A stretch of 32,342 nt of DNA from an uncultured Lachnospiraceae bacterium (GTDB taxonomy: Bacteria; Bacillota; Clostridia; Lachnospirales; Lachnospiraceae). The position numbers and the translations under genes were made by a program. Where the stretch lies: positions 1-32,342 of the forward strand of contig CAJOKX010000012.1 in NCBI GenBank assembly GCA_905235415.1. Direction: 5' to 3'. How positions within the stretch are numbered: the stretch's first letter is position 1; the number at the start of each line of letters is the position of its first letter. The notes beneath the pieces are model-generated. The model saw only the letters and a list, made by a program, of their open reading frames with translations, was not told the origin of the DNA and made no database searches. Positions 15,106 through 23,430 of this stretch are shown here, one piece after another.

Positions 15106-16515
15106 TTAATATTCCGATCCTTTCAGACCGACCGTATTCAGACGGACCCCCTTGCCGGTAAAGCGCATGATGTGCCGGATCTTCGGACTGGTATACACGT
15201 GGTAGGCCCTGCCGATCTCTTCGCCGCTCTGGTCGCCGCCGATGGGCATCTTGTTGTGCTTGTCGGGACCATAGGCCTGGACGGTCTCAGCTGTTTTGAC
15301 CGTACCGTCCGTGAGCACCAGCTGTGCGTGGCCGTTTGCGGTGACCACATCGCCTGCTTTGAAGACGAATCCGGACTTGTTGGATTCATACTGGGAGTAC
15401 ACATCTTTAAAGCCGCAGGCCTTGAAGATCTCCCACTCGGAATCAGAACGGTAATTGTTGGTGGCGCAGTGAAGCGTACCGTCCAGATAATAAGAGATCT
15501 GCTGCTTGTAGAACAGCAGGGTGGACTCGGGGATGTATTTTGCGTCAGAGCCGCCCAGGTTCTCTCCGATTACATTGACGCCGGCAAAGTAAAATGCGCA
15601 CAGCGGGATGGTAGAGCAGCAGTAGTCGCCGGTCCCGAGCGCGTTGGCCTTGGCCTGGCCGAAGGTGTACATAAGCTGCGCGCCGTTGTAGCTGTGACCG
15701 TAGTCATAGCCGTGGTAGGGGCTGTCTGCAATGGCCCTTGCCCACAGGCAGGCTTTTTTGATGGTTCCTTCGACTGCATCCTTGGAGAGCTGCGCGCCGC
15801 TCACGCCGACCGCTCCGTTATTGGTGGCGGCCCAGATGTTTTCCAGACCGTCGCCCCCGTCTTTATGGATATAGAGCGGGGCGCTCTGGCCGTACCGGGA
15901 GATATTGCTGACGTATTTTGCCGTATCCGTCCGGTTCCAGGTGAGCTGCTTGAAGTCATCCCCGTTCAGGTACAGTCTCTGAAGGCCGCTCCTGACGCCG
16001 GTCCCGCAGGTAACTTTGCAGGAGACAGAGTAGGATCCCAGAGAAGCGGTCACATATGCAGTCCCGTTCTTTTGTCCGGTGACTGTGACCTTATTTTTCC
16101 CGGCCTGCCGGATACTGATCACAGACGGATCCGAGACCTTCCAGCTGAAGCGTTTCGTTGCCTTTTTCAGCTTCAGGGTGAAGCTCTTTCCGGCCTCCAC
16201 CTGTTTCTGTTTCTGGTTCAGCTTCGGGGCCTGGACACGCACCTTGTAGGTCAGCTTCTTTTTTCCCTTCCTGGCAGTGATGGTGCAGGTTCCTTTCTTC
16301 ACGGCCTTCACCAGCCCGCTCTGGCTGACCACAGCGACGGAAGGCTTCGTGGATTTCCATTTGGAAGCTTTTTTCTTCATCTGCCGGGTCTGCCCCGGAA
16401 CCAATGTGATCGCATTGGACGCATGCACCTGGTGCACGGAGCCGAAGCTCAGAAGGCAGATCATGAACAGGACCGGAATGAAGGCCCTTCTGTATGATTG
16501 ACCGAGTGAACGCAT
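15106..16515 (-). CDS. Secreted Big2-domain protein with an NlpC/P60- or CHAP-like amidase C-terminus
   Basis: The 469-residue protein has a signal peptide at about 1-32. Two bacterial Ig-like (Big2) modules lie at about 35-95 and 98-170, with WKSTKPSVAVVSQSGLVKAVKKG and WKVSDPSVISI as typical strands. The C-terminal cysteine-peptidase-like domain spans about 245-440. Candidate active-site residues are Cys299 or Cys300 in GTGDYCCST and His396 in ANGHAQLVL. Such proteins usually cleave or remodel peptidoglycan at the surface. GGGAGGA 5 bases before the ATG sets the start. It is transcribed away from the YfhO genes. The amidase assignment rests on the Cys/His spacing, and the exact family is uncertain. 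Confidence 0.75.
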   Translation of the reverse strand: MRSLGQSYRRAFIPVLFMICLLSFGSVHQVHASNAITLVPGQTRQMKKKASKWKSTKPSVAVVSQSGLVKAVKKGTCTITARKGKKKLTYKVRVQAPKLNQKQKQVEAGKSFTLKLKKATKRFSWKVSDPSVISIRQAGKNKVTVTGQKNGTAYVTASLGSYSVSCKVTCGTGVRSGLQRLYLNGDDFKQLTWNRTDTAKYVSNISRYGQSAPLYIHKDGGDGLENIWAATNNGAVGVSGAQLSKDAVEGTIKKACLWARAIADSPYHGYDYGHSYNGAQLMYTFGQAKANALGTGDYCCSTIPLCAFYFAGVNVIGENLGGSDAKYIPESTLLFYKQQISYYLDGTLHCATNNYRSDSEWEIFKACGFKDVYSQYESNKSGFVFKAGDVVTANGHAQLVLTDGTVKTAETVQAYGPDKHNKMPIGGDQSGEEIGRAYHVYTSPKIRHIMRFTGKGVRLNTVGLKGSEY

Positions 16516-16580
16516 TGCTATCCTCCCATGTTTTCCTGTGCTGTCAGATGGTTATTGCACATGAATGTAACTTATCGTAA

Positions 16581-16609
16581 CATATATAAAACAATATTGA
16601 AAGAGTTAA
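16581..16609 (-). promoter_or_regulatory. Possible promoter of the Big2/amidase gene
   Basis: On the minus strand, TTAACT (16604-16609), a 17-base spacer and TATATG (16581-16586). It is a weak candidate in an AT-rich divergent region. Confidence 0.3.
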
Positions 16610-16639
16610 TTAACATCTTCCGGACAATTTCCGCCTTCG

Positions 16640-16668
16640 TTGACATCGATTCCGGCACACCGTATAAT
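16640..16668 (+). promoter_or_regulatory. Perfect-consensus sigma-A promoter of the YfhO pair
   Basis: TTGACA (16640-16645), a 17-base spacer and TATAAT (16663-16668). Transcription would start near 16675, 33 bases before the TTG at 16708. Any start codon upstream of it, such as the ATG at 16528, would lie outside this transcript. Confidence 0.88.
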
Positions 16669-16707
16669 CGACAAAGATTTTTCCATCTGAAGGATGAGGG
16701 AGCTATT

Positions 16708-19476
16708 TTGAATAGGGTACGTTCTGAAACAGGTCAAAGACGCCGGAGCTTTGTACTCCGGTATACGCTGCTGTTCCTGGTGATTTCGGCGCTGGTGTTT
16801 TTTCCGTTTCTCAGGTGTGGCAGGTCTTTCGTAAATAAAGTAGACGGGATGTCCCAGTACATCGTATATCTCCGGTATATGGGACAGTATCTGCGGCTGT
16901 GCCTGAAGAACATCCTGCACGGCCATTTTGCCCTGCCCATGTACGATTTTTCCATCGGAATGGGCGATGACATCGGGCAGATCGTGCGGTTCCATCCGAT
17001 GGATTTCCTGTCTGTTTTTGTCCCCTCCGCCTATACGGAGATTCTCTATAATGTGATTGTGCTGCTCCGGTTCTACCTGGCCGGGCTGGCCTTCTGCGCG
17101 TATGCATTTTACCTGAACCATGTCATTGCCCGCTCGGACACTTCCTCTGAGAAGGGCGTGTACGGCGTCAATGTGCTGTCCGGATCGCTCGTATATGTCT
17201 TTTCCGGATTCATGTTGATCCGTGTTCTCAATCATCCGATCTATGCGGCGCCCTTCATCGTTCTGCCGCTTCTCCTGCTGGGTGCGGAGAAGGTCCTGGC
17301 GAGAGAAGGATGCGCTCTGTTTGTCTTTTCCGTATTCCTGGGATTCTGGAGCAATTACTATTTCATGTATATCATGTCTGCCGGACTGCTTCTGTATATG
17401 GTGGTGCGGTACTTTGAAACCGTCCGCCCTGCGGGGGCGCGTTCCTTCCTGTCCCTGTTTTTCAGGATGGCAGGGCTGTATCTGTTCGGCCTTGCGATGT
17501 CCATGATGACGCTGCTTCCGACGCTGCTGCGGTATCTGGGCAGTTCCAGGCAGACGCAGGCCTCCGAAACGCAGAGCATGCTGTTTTATGCGGATAAGAG
17601 GCGCTACATTGCCTGGTTCCTGAACCTGATCAGTCCGCTTCGAAGCTCCGGGAACGGAACCGATCTGAACTTTGCAGTGATTGTGCTGCCGTGTCTGGCG
17701 GTGCTCTTCACAATGAGCGCAAGGCATCTGAAGTCTCTGAAGAAGTTCCTGATTGCGGATCTTGTGATGCTTCTGGTTCCGTTTTTCGGATTCGTGCTTG
17801 CAGTTATGAATAATGAAAATAACCGCTGGATGTTCCTGATCGCGATCTGCCTGGGGATGACAGTGGTCTTTACTGCGGATGCATTTGCAGACCTGACGCA
17901 AAGGCAGGCCGCAGCGATGCTCCTGGCAGCGGGTCTGTTTCTTGCGGCGGCCGTGCTGCAGACGCTCACGAAGGGAAGGGATCTCTACAATACGGCTGCG
18001 GCTGCGGAGCTGGTACTCTGCACGGCAGCGCTGCTGTACTGCTCGCACAGGAAGATTTCCGTCCGGAAGATCCGGTGCGTGGTCCTGGGGATCACGTGCG
18101 CATCGGTTGTCCTGAACGGGTACATGACGTATTCGCCCAGGTTCGGGAATGAGGTGCATCGGTATATCAGGTCCGGAAAGGTGCTCAGGAAGTATGACAC
18201 CTACTGGAGAAGCCGCGGGGCGGCGCTTCTGGAGGAGGATTCATTTTACCGTGTGGAAGGCTTTGCGGTGAAACACGGCAGGGAGAACAGCTCCGAGTAT
18301 TCAGGCTACAACAGCACTTCCGAGTACAACAGCATCCTGAACGCGGATATGCTGGAAGCGATGAAGACACTGAACAATGTGGACCTCAGCGCTGTTACGT
18401 CTCTGAAAGGGCTGGATGCAAGGCCCGTCAGCATGAATCTGGCGCATGTGCGCTACTACATCGTCTGGCAGAAAAACAAAGGGAGCGTCCCGTACGGCTA
18501 TTCAAAAGAGCCCGCCGCGCAAAAAGGGAAGATCCTGGTTTATGAAAATGAGACGCCGCTTGCCCTCGGATACAGCTATGGGGCATATATCCGCCGGGAG
18601 GCGTTTGAAAAGCTCGATCCGCTGGAAAAAGAGCTTGTCCAGCTGGAAGCAGCCGTCCTTCCAAAGGCGGAAGACGGACAGGCGGACCTGGAACAGAAGC
18701 TTCAGGAGGCAGGGCTGTTCGAGAGTACGGAGCCATCCGGCAGGATCCTGCGCCGGGATGTGGAGATTCCGAAACAGGGAGAGAACTTCACCTATGCAGA
18801 CGGGAAGCTCCGGGCAGCGTCCAAAGCGACCGTTCCGCTGACTGTAGAAGCCAGGGAGGGGTATGATGCATATCTGCTTCTTGACGGCGTCAGGATCAAC
18901 CGGCAGACCGCATCGCTGGAGGTATCGGACGGCTCATTCACGACCCGGACGATGGTGCGCAGCAGTGAGCAGGTTTACAATATCGGAAGAGAAGAGTACC
19001 TGTTCCATCTGGGATATGCCGGGAAGGATGAGACAAAGACCGTGACTTTGCGGTTTGCTGCCGGAAAGTATCGGCTTGGCGGCGCGCAGGTTCTGTACGT
19101 CCCGATGGAGGGGTATGAGGAGAAGATCGGTGCGCTGAATGAAGAGTCCCTGATGGATGAGCAGGTGGAGGACGGCCGCATCACCGGCCGCGTATCCCTG
19201 CAGGCACCGAAACTGATGACATTCTCTGTTCCTTCGGCTGCCGGGTGGACGCTGAAGGTGGACGGGCAGAAGACGGATCTGCTGACCCTGAACCTGATGT
19301 ATCAGGGCGCGCTTCTTCCGGCAGGGGACCATGAGATCAGCCTGACTTATACAACGCCCGGACTTACGACCGGATGCTGCATCGCCATCCCGGCGATCCT
19401 GGCATTCATTGTACTGGCCCTGACAGAGCGAAAGCGCCGCAGGGGACAGGGCGCGCAGAGAAAGACGGACGCATAA
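16708..19476 (+). CDS. YfhO-family membrane protein, paralog 1 (candidate GT-C glycosyltransferase)
   Basis: The 922-residue protein has about 12-13 transmembrane helices in its first 500 residues, a large extracytoplasmic domain, and a last helix near the C-terminus followed by a basic tail. YfhO-family marks are Asp46 in VDGMSQYIVYLRYMGQ after helix 1, IGMGDDIGQIVRFHPMD, and a C-terminal beta region ending near GWTLKVDGQ. In Bacillus and Listeria, YfhO transfers sugars from the lipid carrier made by CsbB to lipoteichoic acid. I chose TTG at 16708, since GAGGGAG (16696-16702) precedes it and the promoter at 16640-16668 sits inside the longer frame. It also matches the N-terminus of the next gene, which lies 12 bases on. 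Confidence 0.85.
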   Translation: MNRVRSETGQRRRSFVLRYTLLFLVISALVFFPFLRCGRSFVNKVDGMSQYIVYLRYMGQYLRLCLKNILHGHFALPMYDFSIGMGDDIGQIVRFHPMDFLSVFVPSAYTEILYNVIVLLRFYLAGLAFCAYAFYLNHVIARSDTSSEKGVYGVNVLSGSLVYVFSGFMLIRVLNHPIYAAPFIVLPLLLLGAEKVLAREGCALFVFSVFLGFWSNYYFMYIMSAGLLLYMVVRYFETVRPAGARSFLSLFFRMAGLYLFGLAMSMMTLLPTLLRYLGSSRQTQASETQSMLFYADKRRYIAWFLNLISPLRSSGNGTDLNFAVIVLPCLAVLFTMSARHLKSLKKFLIADLVMLLVPFFGFVLAVMNNENNRWMFLIAICLGMTVVFTADAFADLTQRQAAAMLLAAGLFLAAAVLQTLTKGRDLYNTAAAAELVLCTAALLYCSHRKISVRKIRCVVLGITCASVVLNGYMTYSPRFGNEVHRYIRSGKVLRKYDTYWRSRGAALLEEDSFYRVEGFAVKHGRENSSEYSGYNSTSEYNSILNADMLEAMKTLNNVDLSAVTSLKGLDARPVSMNLAHVRYYIVWQKNKGSVPYGYSKEPAAQKGKILVYENETPLALGYSYGAYIRREAFEKLDPLEKELVQLEAAVLPKAEDGQADLEQKLQEAGLFESTEPSGRILRRDVEIPKQGENFTYADGKLRAASKATVPLTVEAREGYDAYLLLDGVRINRQTASLEVSDGSFTTRTMVRSSEQVYNIGREEYLFHLGYAGKDETKTVTLRFAAGKYRLGGAQVLYVPMEGYEEKIGALNEESLMDEQVEDGRITGRVSLQAPKLMTFSVPSAAGWTLKVDGQKTDLLTLNLMYQGALLPAGDHEISLTYTTPGLTTGCCIAIPAILAFIVLALTERKRRRGQGAQRKTDA

Positions 19477-19488
19477 GCGGGCAGAAAG

Positions 19489-22296
19489 ATGAGGAACGGA
19501 TCACAGATGCGTGAGACGAAGTTCAACAGAAAATATTTGCTGATCTATACAGCCGCCTTTCTCGTTCTGGGCCTGGCTGTATTCCTGCCGTTTCTGGCAG
19601 GTGGAAAATCCCTGGTCGGAAACGGGGACGGACAGTCGCAGTATATCCTGCAGCTGAGGTATATGGGGCAATGGCTGCGCCAGACCCTGCGGGATTTTGC
19701 GCACGGGGATTTTGTGCTGCGCTCCTATGACTATACGATCGGAATGGGGGAGGATATCGGATCCATTGTCCGCTTTCATCCGCTGGATTACCTGAGCGTA
19801 TTCGTACCCGCGTCCGGGACGGAGACGCTCTACGCGTTTCTGATCTTCCTTCGGATGTATCTGGCGGGGATCGCATTTTCCCTCTATGTCTTTCACTGGG
19901 GATGCCCGGGAAGACAGGTGCTGGCGGGGAGCATGGTCTATCTGTACTGCGGATACGTGTTCGAGCTGGGCATTGTGCACCCGATCTACGTCTCGCCCAT
20001 GATCATCATGCCGATGCTGCTTCTGGGGGCGGAATATATGATGGACCCGGAGCGCAGACACAGCTTCGCGCTGTTTGCGGTTACGGTGTATCTGGGGTTC
20101 ACCTCCAATTATTATTTCATGTACATCAATTCCGTCGCACTGCTGATCTACGTGCTCATCCGCTTCTTCGCGGTGTACCGTCAGAAGAGAGTGCAGAACT
20201 TCTTCGTCCTGTTTGTGCGGATGGTGTGCGCCTATCTGGCCGGCCTGATGCTCTCCTGCGTCACCCTGCTTCCGACGCTGTCGCGCTACTTCAACAGCTA
20301 CCGCTCGCAGAGCCTGGCGCAGAGCCCGAGCCTGCTTGTCTATGAAGATAAGAGAAGATATTTTGCCTGGTTCCTGAACCTGATCAGCCCGCTGGAGGCG
20401 TCCGGGAACGGGACCCATCTGAATTTCGCGGTGATCGTTCTGCCGTGTATCGTGGTTCTGGTGCTCTCGGGCAGGGAAAAATGGAAGGGCCTGAAGAAGC
20501 TTCTTCTTGTAAACCTTCTTTTCCTGCTGTTTCCGCTGGGCGGATATATCATGGCGGTTATGCATACGGAAAATAACCGCTGGGTCTATCTGATCAGCCT
20601 GACTGTGGCAGTCTGTGTCTCGTTTGCTTCGGGAGAGTTTTCCCATCTGTCGGCCCTTCAGAAGAAGGGACTGATCGCGGCGGGGCTGGTCTTTGACGCG
20701 GGCGCTGCGATTCTGTGCATCCTGCAGGGATTCGACGTGTACCACGCTGCGGCGGCGGTGCAGCTGAGCGCGGCAGTGGTGCTGATCCTTGCGACGGAGC
20801 GCCTGGGATCCGTGCAGAGAGAAGAGCAGCATGGAAACGGCAGATCCCTCTCCGGCGCAGGAGCGCTCGCCGACAGGGCGGTCCTGATGATTCTGTGCAT
20901 AACGGCCGTATCCTGTGTCCTCAACGGAGTCTTCACGTTCGCAAAGCCGTTCGGCAACCTGACGCGTTACTACGCGCCGCGCGGGACCACGGAGCGTTAT
21001 TTCTCAGATTCCGCCTACGCCAACTACAACAAGGTCGGATCCGGGATCGGCGGGGAGGCGGAAGGCGCACCGAGGGAGTGGACGGACGGATTCTACCGTG
21101 TGGACGGATACTGGAAAAAATCCAATGAAGACAATGCGTCCGTCCAGCTGGGGTATCCGGGCGTGCAGATCTACAACAGCGTCCTGAATGCGTCCCAGAT
21201 CACATACCTGCTGGATACGGAGAATATCGGCCTGACGACGATGCTGCACATCCATTCGCTGGACGGAAGGACCGGCGCGGAGGCAGCTGCGGGCGTGCGC
21301 TATTTCCAGACACAGGAGAAGTATCCGCAGCACCTTCCGTACGGATTTGATACGAAGGTCTGGTCGGACGGGAAGATGGCGATCTATGAAAACAGCTTCC
21401 CGGTATCCTTCGGCTTTACCGCAGACAGCGTCATCGGCATGTCTGACTATCAGGCGCTGGATGCCGGCGAAAGAGAAGAGGTCATGCTCAGCGCCGTCCT
21501 CCTTGACGATGCGGCTGCAGACAGGGCGTCGCAGGAGACAGGCCTGAAGCGGACGGACGGCCGGACGGAGACGGCCGGAATCACTGCGGAGCAGACCGCG
21601 CTTCCGGACGGGGAGAAGAAGATCGAGCGCACGCAGACCGGATACCGGGCCTTGAAAAAGAACGCATCTGTCAGCATCCCGTACCAAAGGAAGGCCGGGT
21701 GCGACATGTATCTGGAGCTGTGCGGCCTGGTCCCGGACGGGATCGGGACGAGCGTGCGGGTCGAGGCGCAGGGCGTTTCCAAAAAAGTGACGCTGCTCTC
21801 TGACGAGCAGACCTACACCCTTCTCAGGGACCGGTACCTGGTAAGCCTTGGCTATGCGGATGCGGATACGGAGGATACCCTTACGCTGACCTTCCGGGAC
21901 AAGGGCAGGTATGATCTGGATGCAGTGCGGATCGTTTCAGTCCCGCGGGAGGACTATTCCGAAAAGGTCGCGGCGCTGAATGAAGACAGTCTTCAGGATG
22001 CAGCGTTCGGAAAGAATACGGTTACGGGAAGTGTGACGCTGAAGGAGGCGCGCTGCATGGTGTTCCAGCTGCCCTTCAGCAGCGGATGGAGCCTTACGGT
22101 CAACGGGCAGGAGAGAGAACTGCTGCAGGCAGATGAATGCTATATGGGCGCAGTGCTGGAGCCGGGCGTCAATGAGATCCGCCTGACCTATACGAGCCCC
22201 ATGTCGCGCATGGGATGGATGCTGAGCCTTGCAGGCCTTCTGCTTCTGATATCGGCGCTCATCATCCGGCACAGGCGTATGCGCAAGATGGCATAA
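19489..22296 (+). CDS. YfhO-family membrane protein, paralog 2 (candidate GT-C glycosyltransferase)
   Basis: The 935-residue protein shares helix layout and many blocks with the preceding gene: Asp47 in NGDGQSQYILQLRYMGQ, IGMGEDIGSIVRFHP, YYFMYI, FLNLISP followed by SGNGTHLNFAVIVLPC, and a C-terminal GWSLTVNGQ strand. This indicates tandem duplication followed by clear divergence. The extracytoplasmic domain (about 500-880) differs most, which may reflect a different acceptor. The ATG at 19489 has only a weak ribosome binding site. An ATG at 19507 (MRETKFNRKYLL) is an alternative. It is probably co-transcribed from the 16640 promoter. The glycosyl-transfer role is inferred from YfhO in other Firmicutes. 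Confidence 0.85.
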   Translation: MRNGSQMRETKFNRKYLLIYTAAFLVLGLAVFLPFLAGGKSLVGNGDGQSQYILQLRYMGQWLRQTLRDFAHGDFVLRSYDYTIGMGEDIGSIVRFHPLDYLSVFVPASGTETLYAFLIFLRMYLAGIAFSLYVFHWGCPGRQVLAGSMVYLYCGYVFELGIVHPIYVSPMIIMPMLLLGAEYMMDPERRHSFALFAVTVYLGFTSNYYFMYINSVALLIYVLIRFFAVYRQKRVQNFFVLFVRMVCAYLAGLMLSCVTLLPTLSRYFNSYRSQSLAQSPSLLVYEDKRRYFAWFLNLISPLEASGNGTHLNFAVIVLPCIVVLVLSGREKWKGLKKLLLVNLLFLLFPLGGYIMAVMHTENNRWVYLISLTVAVCVSFASGEFSHLSALQKKGLIAAGLVFDAGAAILCILQGFDVYHAAAAVQLSAAVVLILATERLGSVQREEQHGNGRSLSGAGALADRAVLMILCITAVSCVLNGVFTFAKPFGNLTRYYAPRGTTERYFSDSAYANYNKVGSGIGGEAEGAPREWTDGFYRVDGYWKKSNEDNASVQLGYPGVQIYNSVLNASQITYLLDTENIGLTTMLHIHSLDGRTGAEAAAGVRYFQTQEKYPQHLPYGFDTKVWSDGKMAIYENSFPVSFGFTADSVIGMSDYQALDAGEREEVMLSAVLLDDAAADRASQETGLKRTDGRTETAGITAEQTALPDGEKKIERTQTGYRALKKNASVSIPYQRKAGCDMYLELCGLVPDGIGTSVRVEAQGVSKKVTLLSDEQTYTLLRDRYLVSLGYADADTEDTLTLTFRDKGRYDLDAVRIVSVPREDYSEKVAALNEDSLQDAAFGKNTVTGSVTLKEARCMVFQLPFSSGWSLTVNGQERELLQADECYMGAVLEPGVNEIRLTYTSPMSRMGWMLSLAGLLLLISALIIRHRRMRKMA

Positions 22297-22353
22297 TCTC
22301 AGGATCTGTGCTACACTTCTGTAAACAGTCAGAGACAGGAGCAGGAGAAGGAT

Positions 22354-23430
22354 ATGCTTCATTCAGTGGTGATACCCTGCTACCAGTCTTCGAAGACCAT
22401 CCGCAGGGTGGTAGAGGAGACCATGGAGCAGTTTGCGCAGATGAACCGGGGCGGCGTGGAATTTGTCCTGGTGGACGACTGCAGCCCGGACGACGGCGCG
22501 ACGGTGAGCGAACTCCGTGCCCTGGTGCGGGATTATCCGAATGTACGGGCGGTGGAGCTTGCCAAGAACGCGGGACAGCATAACGCGTCCATGGCAGGAC
22601 TGAACTATACAAAAGGCGATCTGATCATATCGATGGATGACGATGGACAGACCAGCCCCACACAGCTGCCGAAGCTTCTCGATGAGATCGACAAGGGATA
22701 TGACATTGTGTACGGATACTATCCCAACAAGCAGCACAGCGGATTCCGCAATCTCGGGAGCCGTTTCAATCAGTGGACGACCCGGGTCCTCCTGGACAAA
22801 CCGAAGGACATGAAGACCAGCTCCTACTGGGTGATCCGGAGATTCGTGCGGGATTACGCGGTCCAGTACCGCAGCGCGTATACCCATCTGCAGGGCGTCT
22901 TCCTGCGCGTGACGCGCAATGTCAGCTGCATCCCCATCGAGCATTATAAGCGGGAAGTGGGGCAGAGCGGATATACATTTAAGAAGCTGGTAAAGCTCTG
23001 GGGCAATATTATCGGCTTTTCCATTGTCCCGCTGCGCGTGGCAACCGTGCTGGGCAATATATTTGCCCTTGCCGGACTGATCGGGATCATTGCGGTCATC
23101 GTCCGGAAGATTGTCCGCCCGGTCACCGCCATCGGCTGGCCGAGCGTCATGGTATCCATCTTCTTCTTCTCCGGGCTGATCCTGATGTTCCTGGGACTGA
23201 TCGGAGAATACATCGGAAGGATCTTCCTGGGAATGTGCAACAATCCGCAGTATGTCGTGCGCAGAATCGACGAAAACGGCCAGGATCCGTATCTGGAAAA
23301 TGAGAGCGGCGAGCGTTTCTATGCGCGTCCGCGCCAGGAAGAGGATACCGCGATCCATGCATCTGCAGAGGGCAGCAGCATACAGACAGGCAGGGAATCA
23401 AACACTGAGAATAAGGGGGATGGATCATGA
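22354..23430 (+). CDS. CsbB/GtrB-like membrane glycosyltransferase (GT2), paralog 2
   Basis: The 358-residue protein has a GT2 domain at about 1-215 beginning SVVIPCYQ, with Asp95-Asp96-Asp97 in MDDDGQTSPTQ. Two transmembrane helices follow at about 227-290, ending in GLIGEYIGRIF, then a hydrophilic tail of about 65 residues that is longer than usual. It probably makes a polyprenyl-phosphate sugar on the inner face for one of the YfhO proteins directly upstream. GGAGAAGG precedes the ATG. Its last codons overlap the next gene by ATGA (23427-23430), so it is translationally coupled to the ATP-grasp enzyme. It is paralogous to 13060-14061. Confidence 0.88.
   Translation: MLHSVVIPCYQSSKTIRRVVEETMEQFAQMNRGGVEFVLVDDCSPDDGATVSELRALVRDYPNVRAVELAKNAGQHNASMAGLNYTKGDLIISMDDDGQTSPTQLPKLLDEIDKGYDIVYGYYPNKQHSGFRNLGSRFNQWTTRVLLDKPKDMKTSSYWVIRRFVRDYAVQYRSAYTHLQGVFLRVTRNVSCIPIEHYKREVGQSGYTFKKLVKLWGNIIGFSIVPLRVATVLGNIFALAGLIGIIAVIVRKIVRPVTAIGWPSVMVSIFFFSGLILMFLGLIGEYIGRIFLGMCNNPQYVVRRIDENGQDPYLENESGERFYARPRQEEDTAIHASAEGSSIQTGRESNTENKGDGS

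Noticed and set aside
15100-16497. Long plus-strand frame (465 codons) opposite the Big2/amidase gene
   Set aside because: The minus-strand gene has a signal peptide, Big2 repeats and a well-placed GGGAGGA. The plus frame has none of these.
16528-16707. 60-residue N-terminal extension of the first YfhO protein from ATG 16528
   Set aside because: A perfect promoter (16640-16668) lies inside it. The TTG at 16708 has a good ribosome binding site, and the paralog starts at the equivalent place.
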